Below are positions 48,501 to 55,730 of a DNA stretch of 64,000 nt, piece after piece. A program made the translations under genes and the position numbers. Position 1 is the stretch's first letter; each line of letters begins with the position of its first letter. The stretch lies in contig CM067449.1 of NCBI GenBank assembly GCA_034508935.3, positions 38,636,546 through 38,700,545 of the forward strand. The letters are read 5' to 3'. Below the pieces are notes generated by a model. That model did not search any database. It had not been told where the DNA came from and was given only the letters and a program-made list of their open reading frames with translations. This stretch comes from Berghia stephanieae (taxonomy: Eukaryota > Mollusca > Gastropoda > Nudibranchia > Aeolidiidae).

Positions 48501-51110
48501 TATTATAAATCAAGCTAAATCTCTCAAATTTGGTTATCCTGGACAACATTTAACATAGATTACAATAATTTGAAAGAAAATTATTTTTTCAACTTTTGGA
48601 GTTATCTGTCCTTGATCATGGCTCTGTGTGCCTTTTAGCAAAAGAATTAATTTTTTTTTCACGACTCTAAAGGTTCATTTTTGGTCATTGATGATTTGTA
48701 TCTCAATAAATAACATTGTGTCCAACATAATAAGTAAAAATATGGGTCTGGTAATATAATTTTTCGAACAATAACTAATAGCGTAATGCGACGCTCACCA
48801 AAATCGCAAATTTTTCACCAACTTTGAGGCTCAAAAAGGTCAAAGATCTCGGCTGGGATTTTTTTTCAAAATTTGATATATTGTGCCAGATACACTGGAA
48901 GCTTTTTTTGTATTTTGAGGTGCTTCATGGTAAAAATTACCTGCAAAGACCCATATTTTTGCGATATTAGACCATATGTTATTTTTAATAAGATTAAATT
49001 TGAAAAATACCAACCTCAATATCGAAATCGCAAAAACCAAAAACAGCTTTGAACAAAGAGCAGAAGTGGGCAATAGCAGGAATCTCCCACCACGTCTGGA
49101 TTTCTGGGGCAAATGGATAAAAAATAAATAAAATAATCATAATTAGACAAAATAAATCACTCTTTCTTTATATGTTTTACTAGGCTCTTGTCCCTAGTTC
49201 CAAAGTACTCTGTTCTGAAGGACTTCTATAGTTTCACAGCACGCCTAAAGTGGGGATTTTTTTTTTTTGGCTGGCTCTATTTCTCAGAACGCTCACGAAA
49301 ATAAACAACTCTATTCCTCAGAATGGTCGGTTGGCCTCCAGTAGCTGATGGATTACGGCAACGATGTCGATGCAAAAGTAAATGCTCAAACAGAGGGGAC
49401 AGGGAATTCTCACGAATCATCAAGCTAGCGTTTTTTAGGCACATTGTTGACAAAGACAGATTTTATAAAAAATTTGTGCTATCGCGAATACTCCATGGCG
49501 CATTCACTTTTGCACTTAGTGCTGCACTATCAAAGAGAGAACAGAAGTAAACCTAAATAACAAAGCCAAAGTCTCAAGACAGGAACAGAGGTTGAAAAAT
49601 TGAAAGACAGGATAACCAAAACTCAAGATAGAAGTCTCAGAAAGTTGGGAATAAAAGACAGCACGCCCACGTACTGGCAAAACAAAACTAAAAAAAATAA
49701 ATGCATTCACATTCACCCAGATCGCAAATAACCAAAATAAAACTCGAGAATGGAAACCATTCAGAAAAATAGATTAAGGTTATTTTCCCGAGCATTCGGA
49801 GAAATAGTCACTTCGGGTTTTTTTAATTATCAGGTGGAGACCCCCCTCCTAAACCCCACTTTTTTTTAATCGTAGGGTTATCCCACTCCAAACCTAACTA
49901 AAGATACTACAACAAATTATCTTTGAGGGAATAATTCTGTAAGGTGCTCAGGGTAGCATCTCTTTAAAATTAGTATATACGTCAGACGTTTATTCATTTT
50001 AAAATAAAATAAATTAAAAAAAAATAAATTCCCTTTATTCATTCCCAAGGGGAAATTTGTCTTTAGGGTCTATTCCAAGGGAAGACTGGAATAACCCAGG
50101 CATCAGCCGCAAAATGAGCTAAGACACGGTGACTTGCTCAAGGCCACACAACGAGACGTTTAGTCGAACTTGGTACCTTTTGAGTAAGAATCGCAAAGAC
50201 CATATGGTTGAGCAACGCTGCCCTACTTGAGATTTAAAAGTTTAAAATTCCCTAATCTGATCATTGTTTTGATTCTCTGTTACCAATTTGTCGTTGAAGT
50301 ATTGAAAAGAAGTGTAAAACAGTCCTCGGACTTTTTTTTACTAGTTCTAGTTCTAGTAGTATTAGCTCCAGGTCGGAGGATTTTTCTCTCATTGCTAGAG
50401 ATAAGTTATAGGTTTTCTTAGTCTTAGTAAAGATCTTAGGGTGTTTGGTTTTCCTGTTTTTATTAGGGTTAATTAAAGGAATACTTGGGTTTTTTTCCCT
50501 TAGCCTAAGCAGAAGGAGCAGAGGAAGAGCTCCCGTTTTTGAAATTATAAAAATCACACCACTTTATTTTTATAAAATTAAAATTATACTTATCTTAAAT
50601 TCTTATACTTATATCTTAGAATATCTATTGGACATTGCAACAAATTAAAAATCCATAACGGCTAAAAGATTAAACAATATAATAGAAGAAGTGCTGTGAA
50701 ACTACGGAAGTCCTCCCCTATATTATATTAATATTATTATATGAATATGTTCTTTTAAACTTAAACTTAATCTACTTCGTGTACTGTTCAGTTCAGTCAA
50801 ACTCAAACATTGCCGGTGAATTTAGTGTATTTGTAATCAATACGGAGAAAATGAAAAGCATCTGTAACACCTTACTTCAAGCGCACACGATTCGCATAGT
50901 ATTGCATTTTAATTATTATTTATAAACTTCATTCACATATTTTTGCGGTCTGTGTCTGAAGTTTGAATTGAAATAAGTTCGTAAGGCCAAGGCGGGCTTA
51001 CCTTTCAATCTGTTCTTTTTCAGAACATCTGGCTCTGGCGTTTCAAGGGAATGCTGGTGATCGTTTTGAATCTCGTGTTTAGTTGCATCACTTTTAGTAT
51101 CTGTTTCCAT
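20226..51110 (-). CDS. CECR2: CECR2-type bromodomain chromatin reader, 18 coding exons, expanded
   Basis: About 3,228 codons; exons are listed separately below. Vertebrate CECR2 (about 1,480 residues) partners the ISWI ATPase SMARCA1 in the nuclear CERF remodeller. Order seen: [16 protein letters not shown] near residue 40 (human [16 protein letters not shown]); the ISWI-contact region with [10 protein letters not shown] and DSLRVDPLG; the aromatic [12 protein letters not shown]; a basic/acidic linker; a giant acidic exon; RWQLVCN to [14 protein letters not shown]; a charged coiled coil; [20 protein letters not shown]; a bromodomain at about 2285-2395; and a long Ser/Pro-rich tail ending HSVSL. 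The start ATG at 51,108-51,110 has an in-frame TAA 12 bases upstream. Oddities: twice the usual length, a repeat array, a His where the acetyl-lysine-binding Asn belongs, and two one-base frame problems in A-runs of exon 9. Assignment to CECR2 is firm; the exact boundary of exon 9 is less so. Confidence 0.92.
22531..24305. other. CECR2 intron 17: poly(C), direct repeats, LINE remnant
   Basis: A 36-base C-run lies at 22,799-22,834. A block around GTAAGACAAAGGGATTAGTTC at 22,683-22,800 is repeated with divergence at 23,018-23,137. On the - strand 23,145-23,420 is a LINE 3' end. Around 24,128-24,200 a tRNA-like pattern (GGTAGAGTCACGCTCTC, then GCAAGTTCTAACCCC) may be another SINE head. Confidence 0.5.
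23145..23420 (-). mobile_element. LINE 3' remnant (CR1/L2-like)
   Basis: On the - strand a decayed stretch reads [13 protein letters not shown] and [14 protein letters not shown], followed by a 3' end GAGCGCTCAATGAATACAAT and ATT repeats. This is the same C-terminal and tail layout as the LINE at 11.7-12.5 kb but a different copy or lineage, with several breaks. Confidence 0.6.
24306..24385 (-). CDS. CECR2: CECR2 exon 17
   Basis: Acceptor TTTCAG, donor GTAAGA, 80 nt. It encodes [20 protein letters not shown] then GEVEAQR, an acidic-to-basic linker after the bromodomain comparable to human DTDEEFWIREDEKREKRRSR. Confidence 0.85.
24540..25552. repeat. MITE-like elements in CECR2 introns 15 and 16
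   Basis: 25,089-25,552 is bounded by CAGGGCTGCCAACC and the reverse complement of CAGGCTTGCCAACC (two mismatches), a hAT-like end pattern, though exact 8-bp target copies are not seen. A related partial copy starting CATCATTCCTCATCCCTTGA is at 24,540-24,716 (next to exon 16 sequence), and another at 32,452-32,633. Confidence 0.4.
24778..24956 (-). CDS. CECR2: CECR2 exon 16 (bromodomain helix C)
   Basis: Acceptor CCCTCAG, donor GTGGGC, 179 nt, phase 1 to 0. It encodes [20 protein letters not shown], matching human [20 protein letters not shown], and then the tail [20 protein letters not shown]. Confidence 0.9.
26018..26119. repeat. (AAT)n microsatellite
   Basis: About 100 bases of nearly pure AAT in CECR2 intron 15. 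Confidence 0.9.
26686..26812 (-). CDS. CECR2: CECR2 exon 15 (bromodomain helices A-B and BC loop)
   Basis: Acceptor CTTCAG, donor GTCAGT, 127 nt, phase 0 to 1. It encodes [20 protein letters not shown] then [20 protein letters not shown]. The canonical FxNCxxYN motif is present except that the final Asn reads CAT (His) at 26,699-26,701. The nearby GTAAAG is an alternative donor but breaks the next frame, so GTCAGT is preferred. Confidence 0.9.
26890..27600. repeat. Unclassified interspersed repeat in CECR2 intron 14
   Basis: The stretch AGGGGGTCCGGAGGCATGCC followed by a C-run and GGAAATTTTTT looks like a dispersed invertebrate repeat I have no class for. 27,340-27,560 has a short + frame of Lys/Glu-rich residues that I do not regard as coding, ending in an AAT repeat. 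Confidence 0.4.
27812..27903 (-). CDS. CECR2: CECR2 exon 14 (bromodomain ZA loop, WPF shelf)
   Basis: Acceptor ATTTCAG, donor GTAAGC, 92 nt, phase 1 to 0. It encodes [20 protein letters not shown] then [11 protein letters not shown]. The WPF shelf and the ZA-loop Tyr (DYF) are present; the second aromatic is Phe where Tyr is usual. Confidence 0.92.
28603..28652 (-). CDS. CECR2: CECR2 exon 13 (bromodomain start)
   Basis: A 50-nt exon, acceptor TTAACAG, donor GTGATT, phase 2 to 1. It encodes [16 protein letters not shown], the first part of bromodomain helix Z. Confidence 0.8.
28924..29174 (-). repeat. tRNA-type SINE in CECR2 intron 12
   Basis: Minus-strand copy: head with TGTGGTCTAGTGGTATGACA near 29,165, the AAAATGAGTACCTGGCTG block, GGGACCCCTTGTAAAGCGCT and TTTAAAGCTCAATT at the 3' end. 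It is well preserved. A second short tail remnant (TATATAAAGCTCAATTTA on -) is at 29,832-29,860. Confidence 0.8.
29923..30022 (-). CDS. CECR2: CECR2 exon 12
   Basis: Acceptor ATCACAG, donor GTACGC, 100 nt, phase 1 to 2. It encodes [20 protein letters not shown] then [14 protein letters not shown]; human has KLREERAWLLAQGKELPPEL at this place. The donor is non-ideal, but the frame into exon 13 agrees. Confidence 0.88.
30481..31234 (+). mobile_element. piggyBac-type transposon, internally deleted
   Basis: Terminal inverted repeats CCCTTTCCTTACTAAT (left) and CCCTTTCCTTGCTAACAG (right, reverse complement) are flanked by TTAA at 30,477-30,480 and 31,235-31,238, the piggyBac target. Near the left end, three copies of a roughly 33-bp unit around CTAATGCGACTGGATGCGAC recur. 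The + strand from 30,753 reads [20 protein letters not shown], then [20 protein letters not shown], which fits the C-terminal cysteine-rich end of piggyBac transposases. The catalytic DDD part is absent, so it can only have moved with help from a full-length relative. Confidence 0.8.
31929..32058 (-). CDS. CECR2: CECR2 exon 11 (coiled coil)
   Basis: Acceptor TTCCAG, donor GTACAT, 130 nt, phase 0 to 1. It encodes [20 protein letters not shown] then [16 protein letters not shown], a highly charged helix like the human KRKEEEEERQILLAVQKKE region. Confidence 0.88.
32697..32786 (-). CDS. CECR2: CECR2 exon 10
   Basis: Acceptor CTTCAG, donor GTTAGT, 90 nt, phase 0 to 0. It encodes [20 protein letters not shown] followed by KKLEEEEH, the start of the charged coiled coil that in human CECR2 follows the ERQL segment. 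Confidence 0.85.
33220..33400 (+). repeat. Decayed tRNA-type SINE fragment
   Basis: TTGAGTCCTGGGAAGAGACT, CACTCACATTTTCTCACC, then CATGTCTCCTCTTACACGTT and GTAAAGCTCTTTAAAC in family order. The head and 3' end are missing. It lies in CECR2 intron 9. Confidence 0.55.
33846..39146 (-). CDS. CECR2: CECR2 exon 9: giant 5.3-kb exon with repeat arrays
   Basis: About 1,767 codons in one exon; donor GTGAGG at 33,845. It runs from a basic patch ([16 protein letters not shown]) through Ser/Glu-rich disordered sequence, an 18-nt STPD repeat (38,083-38,172), a 27-nt repeat (36,781-36,888) and fifteen 31-residue helical repeats (34,212-35,606), to the conserved [12 protein letters not shown] and [14 protein letters not shown]. 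Human CECR2 has only about 100 residues at this place. Two frame problems exist. Near the acceptor the frame needs either a GAG acceptor at 39,147 or one more A in the run at 39,113-39,118, the latter giving the better [19 protein letters not shown]. At 38,476-38,480 the frame needs one more A, with no splice signals nearby. Confidence 0.85.
34212..35606 (-). repeat. CECR2: 15 x 93-bp coding repeat (31-residue acidic helical unit)
   Basis: The 1,395 bases are exactly 15 units of 93 without a single in-frame gap. The best units begin [17 protein letters not shown] and continue with a V-V pair, a T/E-rich turn, and D-V-K-E-A-I. The first three units and the last two are divergent (the Tyr is lost in several), while the middle ten are close. 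Hydrophobic residues fall at 3, 6, 14, 15, 18, 19, 22, 27 and 31, an amphipathic helix pattern. The unit length does not fit heptads or known TPR, HEAT or spectrin units. A half unit ([19 protein letters not shown]) precedes the array. Confidence 0.9.
36781..36888 (-). repeat. CECR2: 4 x 27-bp coding repeat
   Basis: Four tandem 27-nt units encode a nine-residue unit, STVHISAET, almost identical in DNA for the first three. The low divergence, compared with the 93-bp array, indicates a recent expansion. Confidence 0.9.
38083..38172 (-). repeat. CECR2: 5 x 18-bp coding repeat (STPD)
   Basis: Five units of 18 nt encode the six-residue unit STPDDS with small changes ([18 protein letters not shown]). 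Each unit holds an S/T-P site next to Asp. Confidence 0.85.
39163..41057. other. CECR2 intron 8
   Basis: Mostly single-copy-looking AT-rich DNA. GAACTTCCGG occurs at about 39,800 and 40,207, resembling ETS sites; a dormant or alternative promoter for a short CECR2 form is conceivable but nothing else supports it. A 78-codon + frame at 40,215 shows no family resemblance. Confidence 0.3.
41058..41186 (-). CDS. CECR2: CECR2 exon 8
   Basis: Acceptor TTTACAG, donor GTGAGT, 129 nt, phase 2 to 2. Only entry in phase 2 avoids an early stop and gives [20 protein letters not shown] followed by [15 protein letters not shown]. The RS/KR-rich stretch corresponds in place to the basic GKRRGRPPKRKK segment of human CECR2, a likely nuclear localisation and DNA-contact region. 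Confidence 0.75.
41537..42043 (-). repeat. ~0.5-kb retroposon in CECR2 intron 7
   Basis: Same family as the intergenic cluster, with the same ends and orientation. A/G-rich AAGAAAAAGA lies on both sides, compatible with a target duplication but low in complexity. Confidence 0.65.
42155..42367 (-). CDS. CECR2: CECR2 exon 7
   Basis: Acceptor TTCTTAG, donor GTGGGT, 213 nt, phase 2 to 2. It encodes [20 protein letters not shown], a Lys-rich run ([16 protein letters not shown]) and [16 protein letters not shown]. The open frame continues into the intron but ends in retroposon sequence. The chosen donor keeps phase with exon 8. Confidence 0.8.
42522..42556. repeat. 35-base poly(G)
   Basis: Thirty-five consecutive G on the + strand in CECR2 intron 6. 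The remainder of this intron (42,557-43,574) shows no recognisable element. Confidence 0.95.
43575..43844 (-). CDS. CECR2: CECR2 exon 6
   Basis: Acceptor CATCAG, donor GTAAGT, 270 nt, phase 2 to 2. It starts with a short basic cluster QKKRKQTTP and then becomes strongly acidic, including [19 protein letters not shown] and [14 protein letters not shown]. It looks disordered; the basic cluster may serve nuclear import. Confidence 0.85.
44851..44981 (-). CDS. CECR2: CECR2 exon 5 (WHIM/WSD-like motif)
   Basis: Acceptor TTCCAG, donor GTAAGT, 131 nt. It encodes [20 protein letters not shown] and [14 protein letters not shown], the signature [23 protein letters not shown] of CECR2-type proteins. 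In the wider family this motif contributes to ISWI or linker-DNA contacts. Confidence 0.93.
45294..45318. repeat. 25-base poly(C)
   Basis: Twenty-five consecutive C on the + strand in CECR2 intron 4. Shorter C-runs also occur at 47,757-47,772, 52,623-52,643 and 53,788-53,803. Confidence 0.95.
45491..45674 (-). CDS. CECR2: CECR2 exon 4
   Basis: Acceptor TGACAG, donor GTATTT, 184 nt. It encodes [17 protein letters not shown], then [20 protein letters not shown] and DDVAEMLK. The human counterpart has [21 protein letters not shown], so this is one of the best conserved exons. Confidence 0.93.
46895..47001 (-). CDS. CECR2: CECR2 exon 3
   Basis: Acceptor AATGCAG, donor GTGAGT, 107 nt. It encodes [14 protein letters not shown], then [20 protein letters not shown], matching the human segment ending LIACLLQGCYQRRDI. 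Confidence 0.88.
47002..49014. other. CECR2 intron 2
   Basis: Contains a poly(C) at 47,757, and from about 48,290 (GGGGCCATTCCATGTCAAGT) to 49,000 AT-rich sequence with the feel of an old dispersed repeat; I could not define its ends or class. Confidence 0.3.
49015..49103 (-). CDS. CECR2: CECR2 exon 2
   Basis: Acceptor CCCCAG, donor GTTGGT, 89 nt, entering in phase 1 and leaving in phase 0. It encodes [20 protein letters not shown], nearly identical in pattern to the start of the human ISWI-partner region. GTTGGT is a weak donor, but the frame and homology fit. Confidence 0.9.
49104..51001. other. CECR2 intron 1
   Basis: Holds one SINE of a third family at 50,026-50,223 and otherwise AT-rich sequence. 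I found no coding exon or convincing regulatory motif. Confidence 0.4.
50026..50223 (-). repeat. Third SINE family, copy 1
   Basis: On the - strand it starts AGGGCAGCGTTGCTCAACCA with a tRNA-like head and a GGTACCAAGTTCGAC B-box region, then TTGAGCAAGTCACCGTGTC, and ends in a TTTCCCC...GGGAAT motif. It matches 57,590-57,794 throughout. Confidence 0.65.
51002..51110 (-). CDS. CECR2: CECR2 exon 1 (start codon)
   Basis: Begins [20 protein letters not shown] and ends NRLK plus one base, before donor GTAAGC. The 36 residues show no domain and no match to the vertebrate N-terminus. The start is the first ATG after an in-frame TAA. Confidence 0.85.
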
Positions 51111-51490
51111 GTTAAATTATCTAATTATGTCGATGTGGATTCAATGGACAAACGATAATTGCGAGCCTACAACCACAAGAAAACCCTCAAATCGTCGGTT
51201 CTCGGCGAGAACGACAACAAAACTGCAGCGATGGTTTCTTTATCGAGGGCTGCAATGCAGTCTTGAGACTTGTTGCAAAAATTGACTAATCCATGAAAAT
51301 ATATAGACCTATCTATTACAATTTAAATGGTTATATAAAATAAGTTCATTGATCAGAATGATTCACACACAAAGGGATTGAATGCAAAAATCGACGTCTC
51401 GCAGTAGACTTCACGCTCTGACGAGTCGGCCATTTTGTTTGTAATTCTCGTGATGCATTGTGGTATTGATAAGGTGGATTCAAGATGGTG
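51111..51490. promoter_or_regulatory. Divergent promoter between CECR2 and the + strand gene
   Basis: CECR2 starts at 51,110 on the - strand, and a strong + donor (GTGGTAAGTGG) follows an AAGATGG at 51,483-51,489. The ~380 bases between are CG-dinucleotide-richer than their surroundings. Two YY1-like cores, AAAATGGCCGA on the - strand near 51,430 and CAAGATGGTGG on the + strand at 51,481, fit housekeeping-type promoters. There is no TATA box in a convincing place. Confidence 0.5.
51485..51490 (+). other. End of a likely untranslated first exon of the + strand gene
   Basis: ATGGTG directly precedes GTAAGT. If spliced to the acceptor at 58,095 it would give a seven- or eight-codon upstream ORF (M-V-I-W-K-Y-K-D, stop), so the main start is better placed at 58,141. 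The transcription start is unknown. Confidence 0.35.
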
Positions 51491-52308
51491 GTAAGTGGAA
51501 AGAGGTGTTTACAAAGTTACCAGGAATGGATTTTGATCTCTTTCTTTGCCTTCACATTATTCACATATAGCGGCATACGACACCTATTGATTTAATGTAG
51601 ATCTCGTTATTCCTGAACAATACGTTTGGATATCTCGACCTTCCAATTCCAAACAGATATCATGGTTCCATATATACCACATCACTTGGCAAGGATGGCA
51701 GTTTGTTGTTTCCATACCACTCCACTCCAAACTGTGGCCTTGGGCTCAGACTTGAACCATTGGACATTATCTTTTCGGGTTACGATTGTGATGAGAGCTG
51801 TATGGTTGAATTATTGGATTTTTATGATAATTAGAATGTATAATCTCAAAACCAACTTGTGGAAATACCGACGCTTTCTGCTTTTCCCTATCTTTGCCAT
51901 TTGTTGAGTCTTACTTGAGTCTTGAGTTACAATTACAATTACAATTACAACCATCATAATATTAGAAATTAGACTTAAACCCCTATCATCATACCCAGCC
52001 CATACGTAGCGACAAAAACACACGATTACGTTTCTGAGTTAATGAAGTAGATGTGGCGTCTTATTTTAATTATTCACAATTGCCAGATGAGACAAAGCGA
52101 ATCATATTCACACACTCAGTCACAATGTTGCGTAGTGAAGTCTGAAGTCGAAGTGTGAATCGTGTGAAGTAGTAGACCTAGATACTAGATAGATAATATC
52201 ATTATTCTTCTAATTAATATTCATAGTCATAGTCAATCATCATAGTGAAGTAGATACTTCAAAAGCAGACTTGCCTACACCACCACCACTACTAATAATA
52301 ATACTAAT

Positions 52309-53228
52309 GGTAGCGTCAATTGCCAAGGACCTTGACAATTGTCAAATCGTCAATTGCCAAGGACCGTGTCAGTTCATCAACTACGCATGTGTACTTTTAA
52401 CTGCCACGGAGTACCTTTAGTGTCACGAAGTGATGCATTGCCACAGAGTGATGTTATGTATTAATATTAATATTAATTAATACTCTCTTTTACTCTTCTT
52501 TCTCTCTGTGTGTCATTTTCTCTTTTTTTCTCTATCACACACACACACTCTCTCTCTCTCTCTGTCATTTTCTCTTTTCCCTCTCTGCCATTTTTTCCTC
52601 TGTGTATGTATTTCTCTGTCATCCCCCCCCCCCCCCCCCCCCCTCTCTCTCTCTCTCTCTTATATTTCCTCTTTTTGTTACGGACCTTGCCAGTTGGTAG
52701 ATCATCAACTATTTACTATTAATGCCACGGATTGATCTTGTTGCACAAATGTTTTACGTTAATTATTCCGTATTAAGACGATGTGCAGTATATTTCCTTT
52801 AAAATAAAGGAAATCTTACTTTTCTTTTTTAATCTAGGACATCTTGGCAGGGATTTGCCACTTCGTCCTTCTGTTTTTTTTCCCCCCGCTGAATCCGAAA
52901 TCAACAGTAATTTTTGTTTTATATTATTTTAACTCATCTTGGAATTCGTGAAAAGACATAAAAATTAAAAACAAATGCCAACAAATGTTGACTTAATCCT
53001 TTCCACAACGATTGACAAGGAATGAGTGAATGGTGAATGGAAGAAAAGAAAGTGACGGGGTTCGAGATTCGTATGCGCGCAAATCAAGGCTCGACTGAAA
53101 TCACCACATGCAGCTGATTGAGGCCCGACTGAAATCACCACATGCGGCTGAAGAGTTCCAATTTGACTCCTTGGCAATTGATGAACCGTCAACTACCAAG
53201 GACTCACTCCTTGGCAATTGACACTTCC
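52309..53228. mobile_element. Mutator-like non-autonomous DNA transposon (9-bp target duplication)
   Basis: The ends are GGTAGCGTCAATTGCCAAGG and, inverted, GGAAGTGTCAATTGCCAAGG. AATACTAAT stands on both sides, at 52,300-52,308 and 53,229-53,237, a perfect 9-bp duplication as made by Mutator-like transposases. The GTCAATTGCCAAGG motif is repeated inside each end (52,349 and, inverted, 53,166), so the ends have a double structure. Inside are CT/CA repeats, a 21-base C-run and a 36-bp direct repeat around GACTGAAATCACCACATGC. No transposase is seen. Confidence 0.75.
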
Positions 53229-53237
53229 AATACTAAT

Positions 53238-53830
53238 ACAACTACACAAGACAAGTCTCCCCAATTAGACACTGATTAGGCAAACTTGGAATTCTTAACT
53301 TCAAAGAGAAATCGTTTTGCAAAAACCTACTGGACCTAAGTACTACTACGTATACTGACACGATTATGGAATACAAGTGCAAGTCTACTAGATTATTTCA
53401 ACATTCTCTCGCTCCACTTTCTACTATTACCAGTGTTCATAATATTCAGACTCTTGTGTTCTAGATATTTAGCAGTAGCAGCGCAGCTGTAGTAATAGGA
53501 TAAGGCTGTTCAGACCCGAGTCTGAATTCCTTCCCGTGGCAATTCGGACTCGAGTCTAAACTAAATAGAACTCCGTGGCTAACCAGGGTCGAGTCTGAAT
53601 GACTCCATGGCTCTTCGATTTGGAATACTTCAATACAATGCGCCCGAATGATGAACTTATCGTTAGTGAAACTCTCAGTTACTATTCCGTTTGCAGTTAT
53701 AGAAACCGTATTGGCCTTCCTAAACACACACACACTCATGAGTATCTCTAATTCATTAAAAACAGAATAATCACACACACACACACTCCCCCCCCCCCCC
53801 CCCCAACAACCATTTCCACAACCCAAGAGC
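53238..53830. other. Intronic stretch with GAGTCTGAA-type motifs
   Basis: CCGAGTCTGAATTCC, ACTCGAGTCTAAAC and GTCGAGTCTGAATGACTCC recur within 53,510-53,610, interspersed with CCGTGGC. This may be the end of another element whose partner I could not find. A CA run and a 16-base C-run end the stretch. Confidence 0.35.
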
Positions 53831-53985
53831 CGGCGGCTTTTTCTCTTTGATCTCGTATCACCATGTTCTCCCCTGCGTCCAGTGCCTCGGTCGTTTGTGG
53901 GTTAGCCCCCCCCCAACCCAACCCATTACCAGTTGATTATTTTCTCTCCGTATTCAACCAGTGCTTATTCTATTAATAGGCACCT
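53831..53985 (+). repeat. Interspersed repeat, copy 2 (family at window start)
   Basis: GCCGGCGGCTTTTTCTCTTT onward matches 1-145: TCTCGTATCA, CCCTGCG, CCTCGGTCGT, the C-run, and TTTTCTCTCCGTAT in the same order. Here it begins after CAAGAGCC, which may mark the element's true left end. Confidence 0.5.
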
Positions 53986-54384
53986 AGTCCAGTATTATCT
54001 AATAATATTAGTATTAGACAGTACTCTGCCCCTACCCCAGTGGCGGGGCTCTGTTGCATGGCTTGCTGCCAAGAATCGCCTCTATTTTTATATTTAGAAA
54101 TAAAACAGCATATTTTTTTAATTAAAAAAGAATTAAGATACTGCCTTTTGTCAAAGCCCGACCTATACTGCCTTTTATATAAAACGCTCAATGCCCAAAG
54201 TCATATTATTCTCCTTTCTCTGCACTTTTTCGCGGCCGCAAATGGCAAAATATATAATGTAGATATCAAATAAATCTTCCAATCATTACACAAAATGGGA
54301 CAAAGACACTCTTTTTTCTATGCGAGGGCAAATTGATTGTTAACGTTTACAATTGTAACCTCCCAAAGACCACGAATATTTAGA

Positions 54385-54530
54385 TCTATGTTTTGTTTTT
54401 TAAGGCGCTGGCAACACATTTAGGTCATATCAGCGCCAGTAAAAATGGAGAAATTGGATAGCAAAAAGTTCTAAAATTACAATTAAAAAGTACCCAAGAA
54501 AAAGTAAGACAAAGGGGAATAATAGATCAC
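54385..54530 (-). repeat. Partial ~0.5-kb retroposon
   Basis: GTTTTTTAAGGCGCTGGCAA, CATATCAGCGCCAGTAAAAA and AAAGTAAGACAAAGGGGAAT match the 3' end of the - strand family; the remainder is absent, as in a 5'-truncated insertion. Confidence 0.6.
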
Positions 54531-54539
54531 CGCTTTTGA

Positions 54540-55367
54540 AGGTCTCATTCACAATGTAGCAATGACTATCCCGCACAAATCTTTGGGCCTCTTTTTCGCT
54601 CACGAAGTGCCCAAATTTGCGACAAAATATGGGACGAAGCCGTTTCGTATATGCTATTTTAAAAAATTAATTACGACGCTGTTTATCGAGGAATATGACT
54701 GAAAGTTGGCACACAGTTAGAAAAAAGGTCATTTTAGATTATGTCAAGCGACAAAACTTGTTCGATTACCAGACGATCATTAAAAATAGATTTTTACTCT
54801 TTGGAGTAAAATATTTCTCAAACTACCGGGCGTGGAGGTTTTGTCGCTGACAAGGTAATACATGAACATTTCTTCTTTTTGGTTGTAAAATTTCATATGA
54901 ATATGACGAGTACTTTTCCCGTATTTTACAAAACACTATCCTAATTTGCTCTTCATTCGTAAAAGACAGCCATTTTGCCCCCCTACAGCCCGAATCACAA
55001 GTTCAAAACGATTTGGCACCAAACTACGCGGCTAAGCGGGTTTGGCAAAGCGCTTTCTGATTGGTTGACCTCGTTTTAAAGTTCATGACTAGTCAAAATG
55101 TCTGCGCGGTCTCACTGGCAGAGGGGTGTTTATCGTCTGCCGTTGCGTTTGGGTTCAATAAACAGCTGATAATTTGACGGTTTAATTTACAAGAATTTAA
55201 GAAATTATAATGTTAAAAGTTTTCGATTGCAATATGATCTACAATCTCAGCATGGGTTTAATTATTGTGTTCCAAGTCACGTTCCATCAGTAACCTTTGT
55301 CCCTTTGTCCAATTTCTCTTTTCCTCCTATATTTCTTTCGTTTATGTACGCAATCTCTCCTCCCCCC
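54540..55367. other. Intronic stretch without recognised gene
   Basis: GCGACAAAATATGGGACGAA at 54,618 loosely mirrors GCGAAAATATGGGACGC on the - strand at 55,890, hinting at a decayed inverted-repeat element of about 1.3 kb. The match is too weak to define ends. Confidence 0.3.
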
Positions 55368-55368
55368 C

Positions 55369-55455
<87 letters not shown>

Positions 55456-55730
55456 AATCAGTAAAGTGCACCCAGTTCTTTAGCCTCGATACGTTTTCAC
55501 TTTTAATCGTCATGTTCTTAACAATGATACACACACACACACAAATCAGTAAAGTGCACCCAGTTCTTTAGCCTCGATACGTTTTCACTTTTAATCGTCA
55601 TGTACTTAACAATGATACACACACACACACACACACAAAAATCAGTAAAGTGCAACGAGTTCTTTAGCCTCAATAAGTTTTCAGTTTTCATCTTCATGTA
55701 CTTAACATGTGTGTGTGTGTGTGTGTGTGT
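55368..55730. repeat. CT/CA microsatellite and 3 x ~88-bp minisatellite
   Basis: (CT)n at 55,373-55,435 leads into three units, each starting with (AC)n and continuing AAATCAGTAAAGTGCACCCA, TTCTTTAGCCTCGATACG and TTAACAATGATAC. The units start at about 55,438, 55,529 and 55,618. A (GT)n closes the array at 55,709. Confidence 0.8.
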
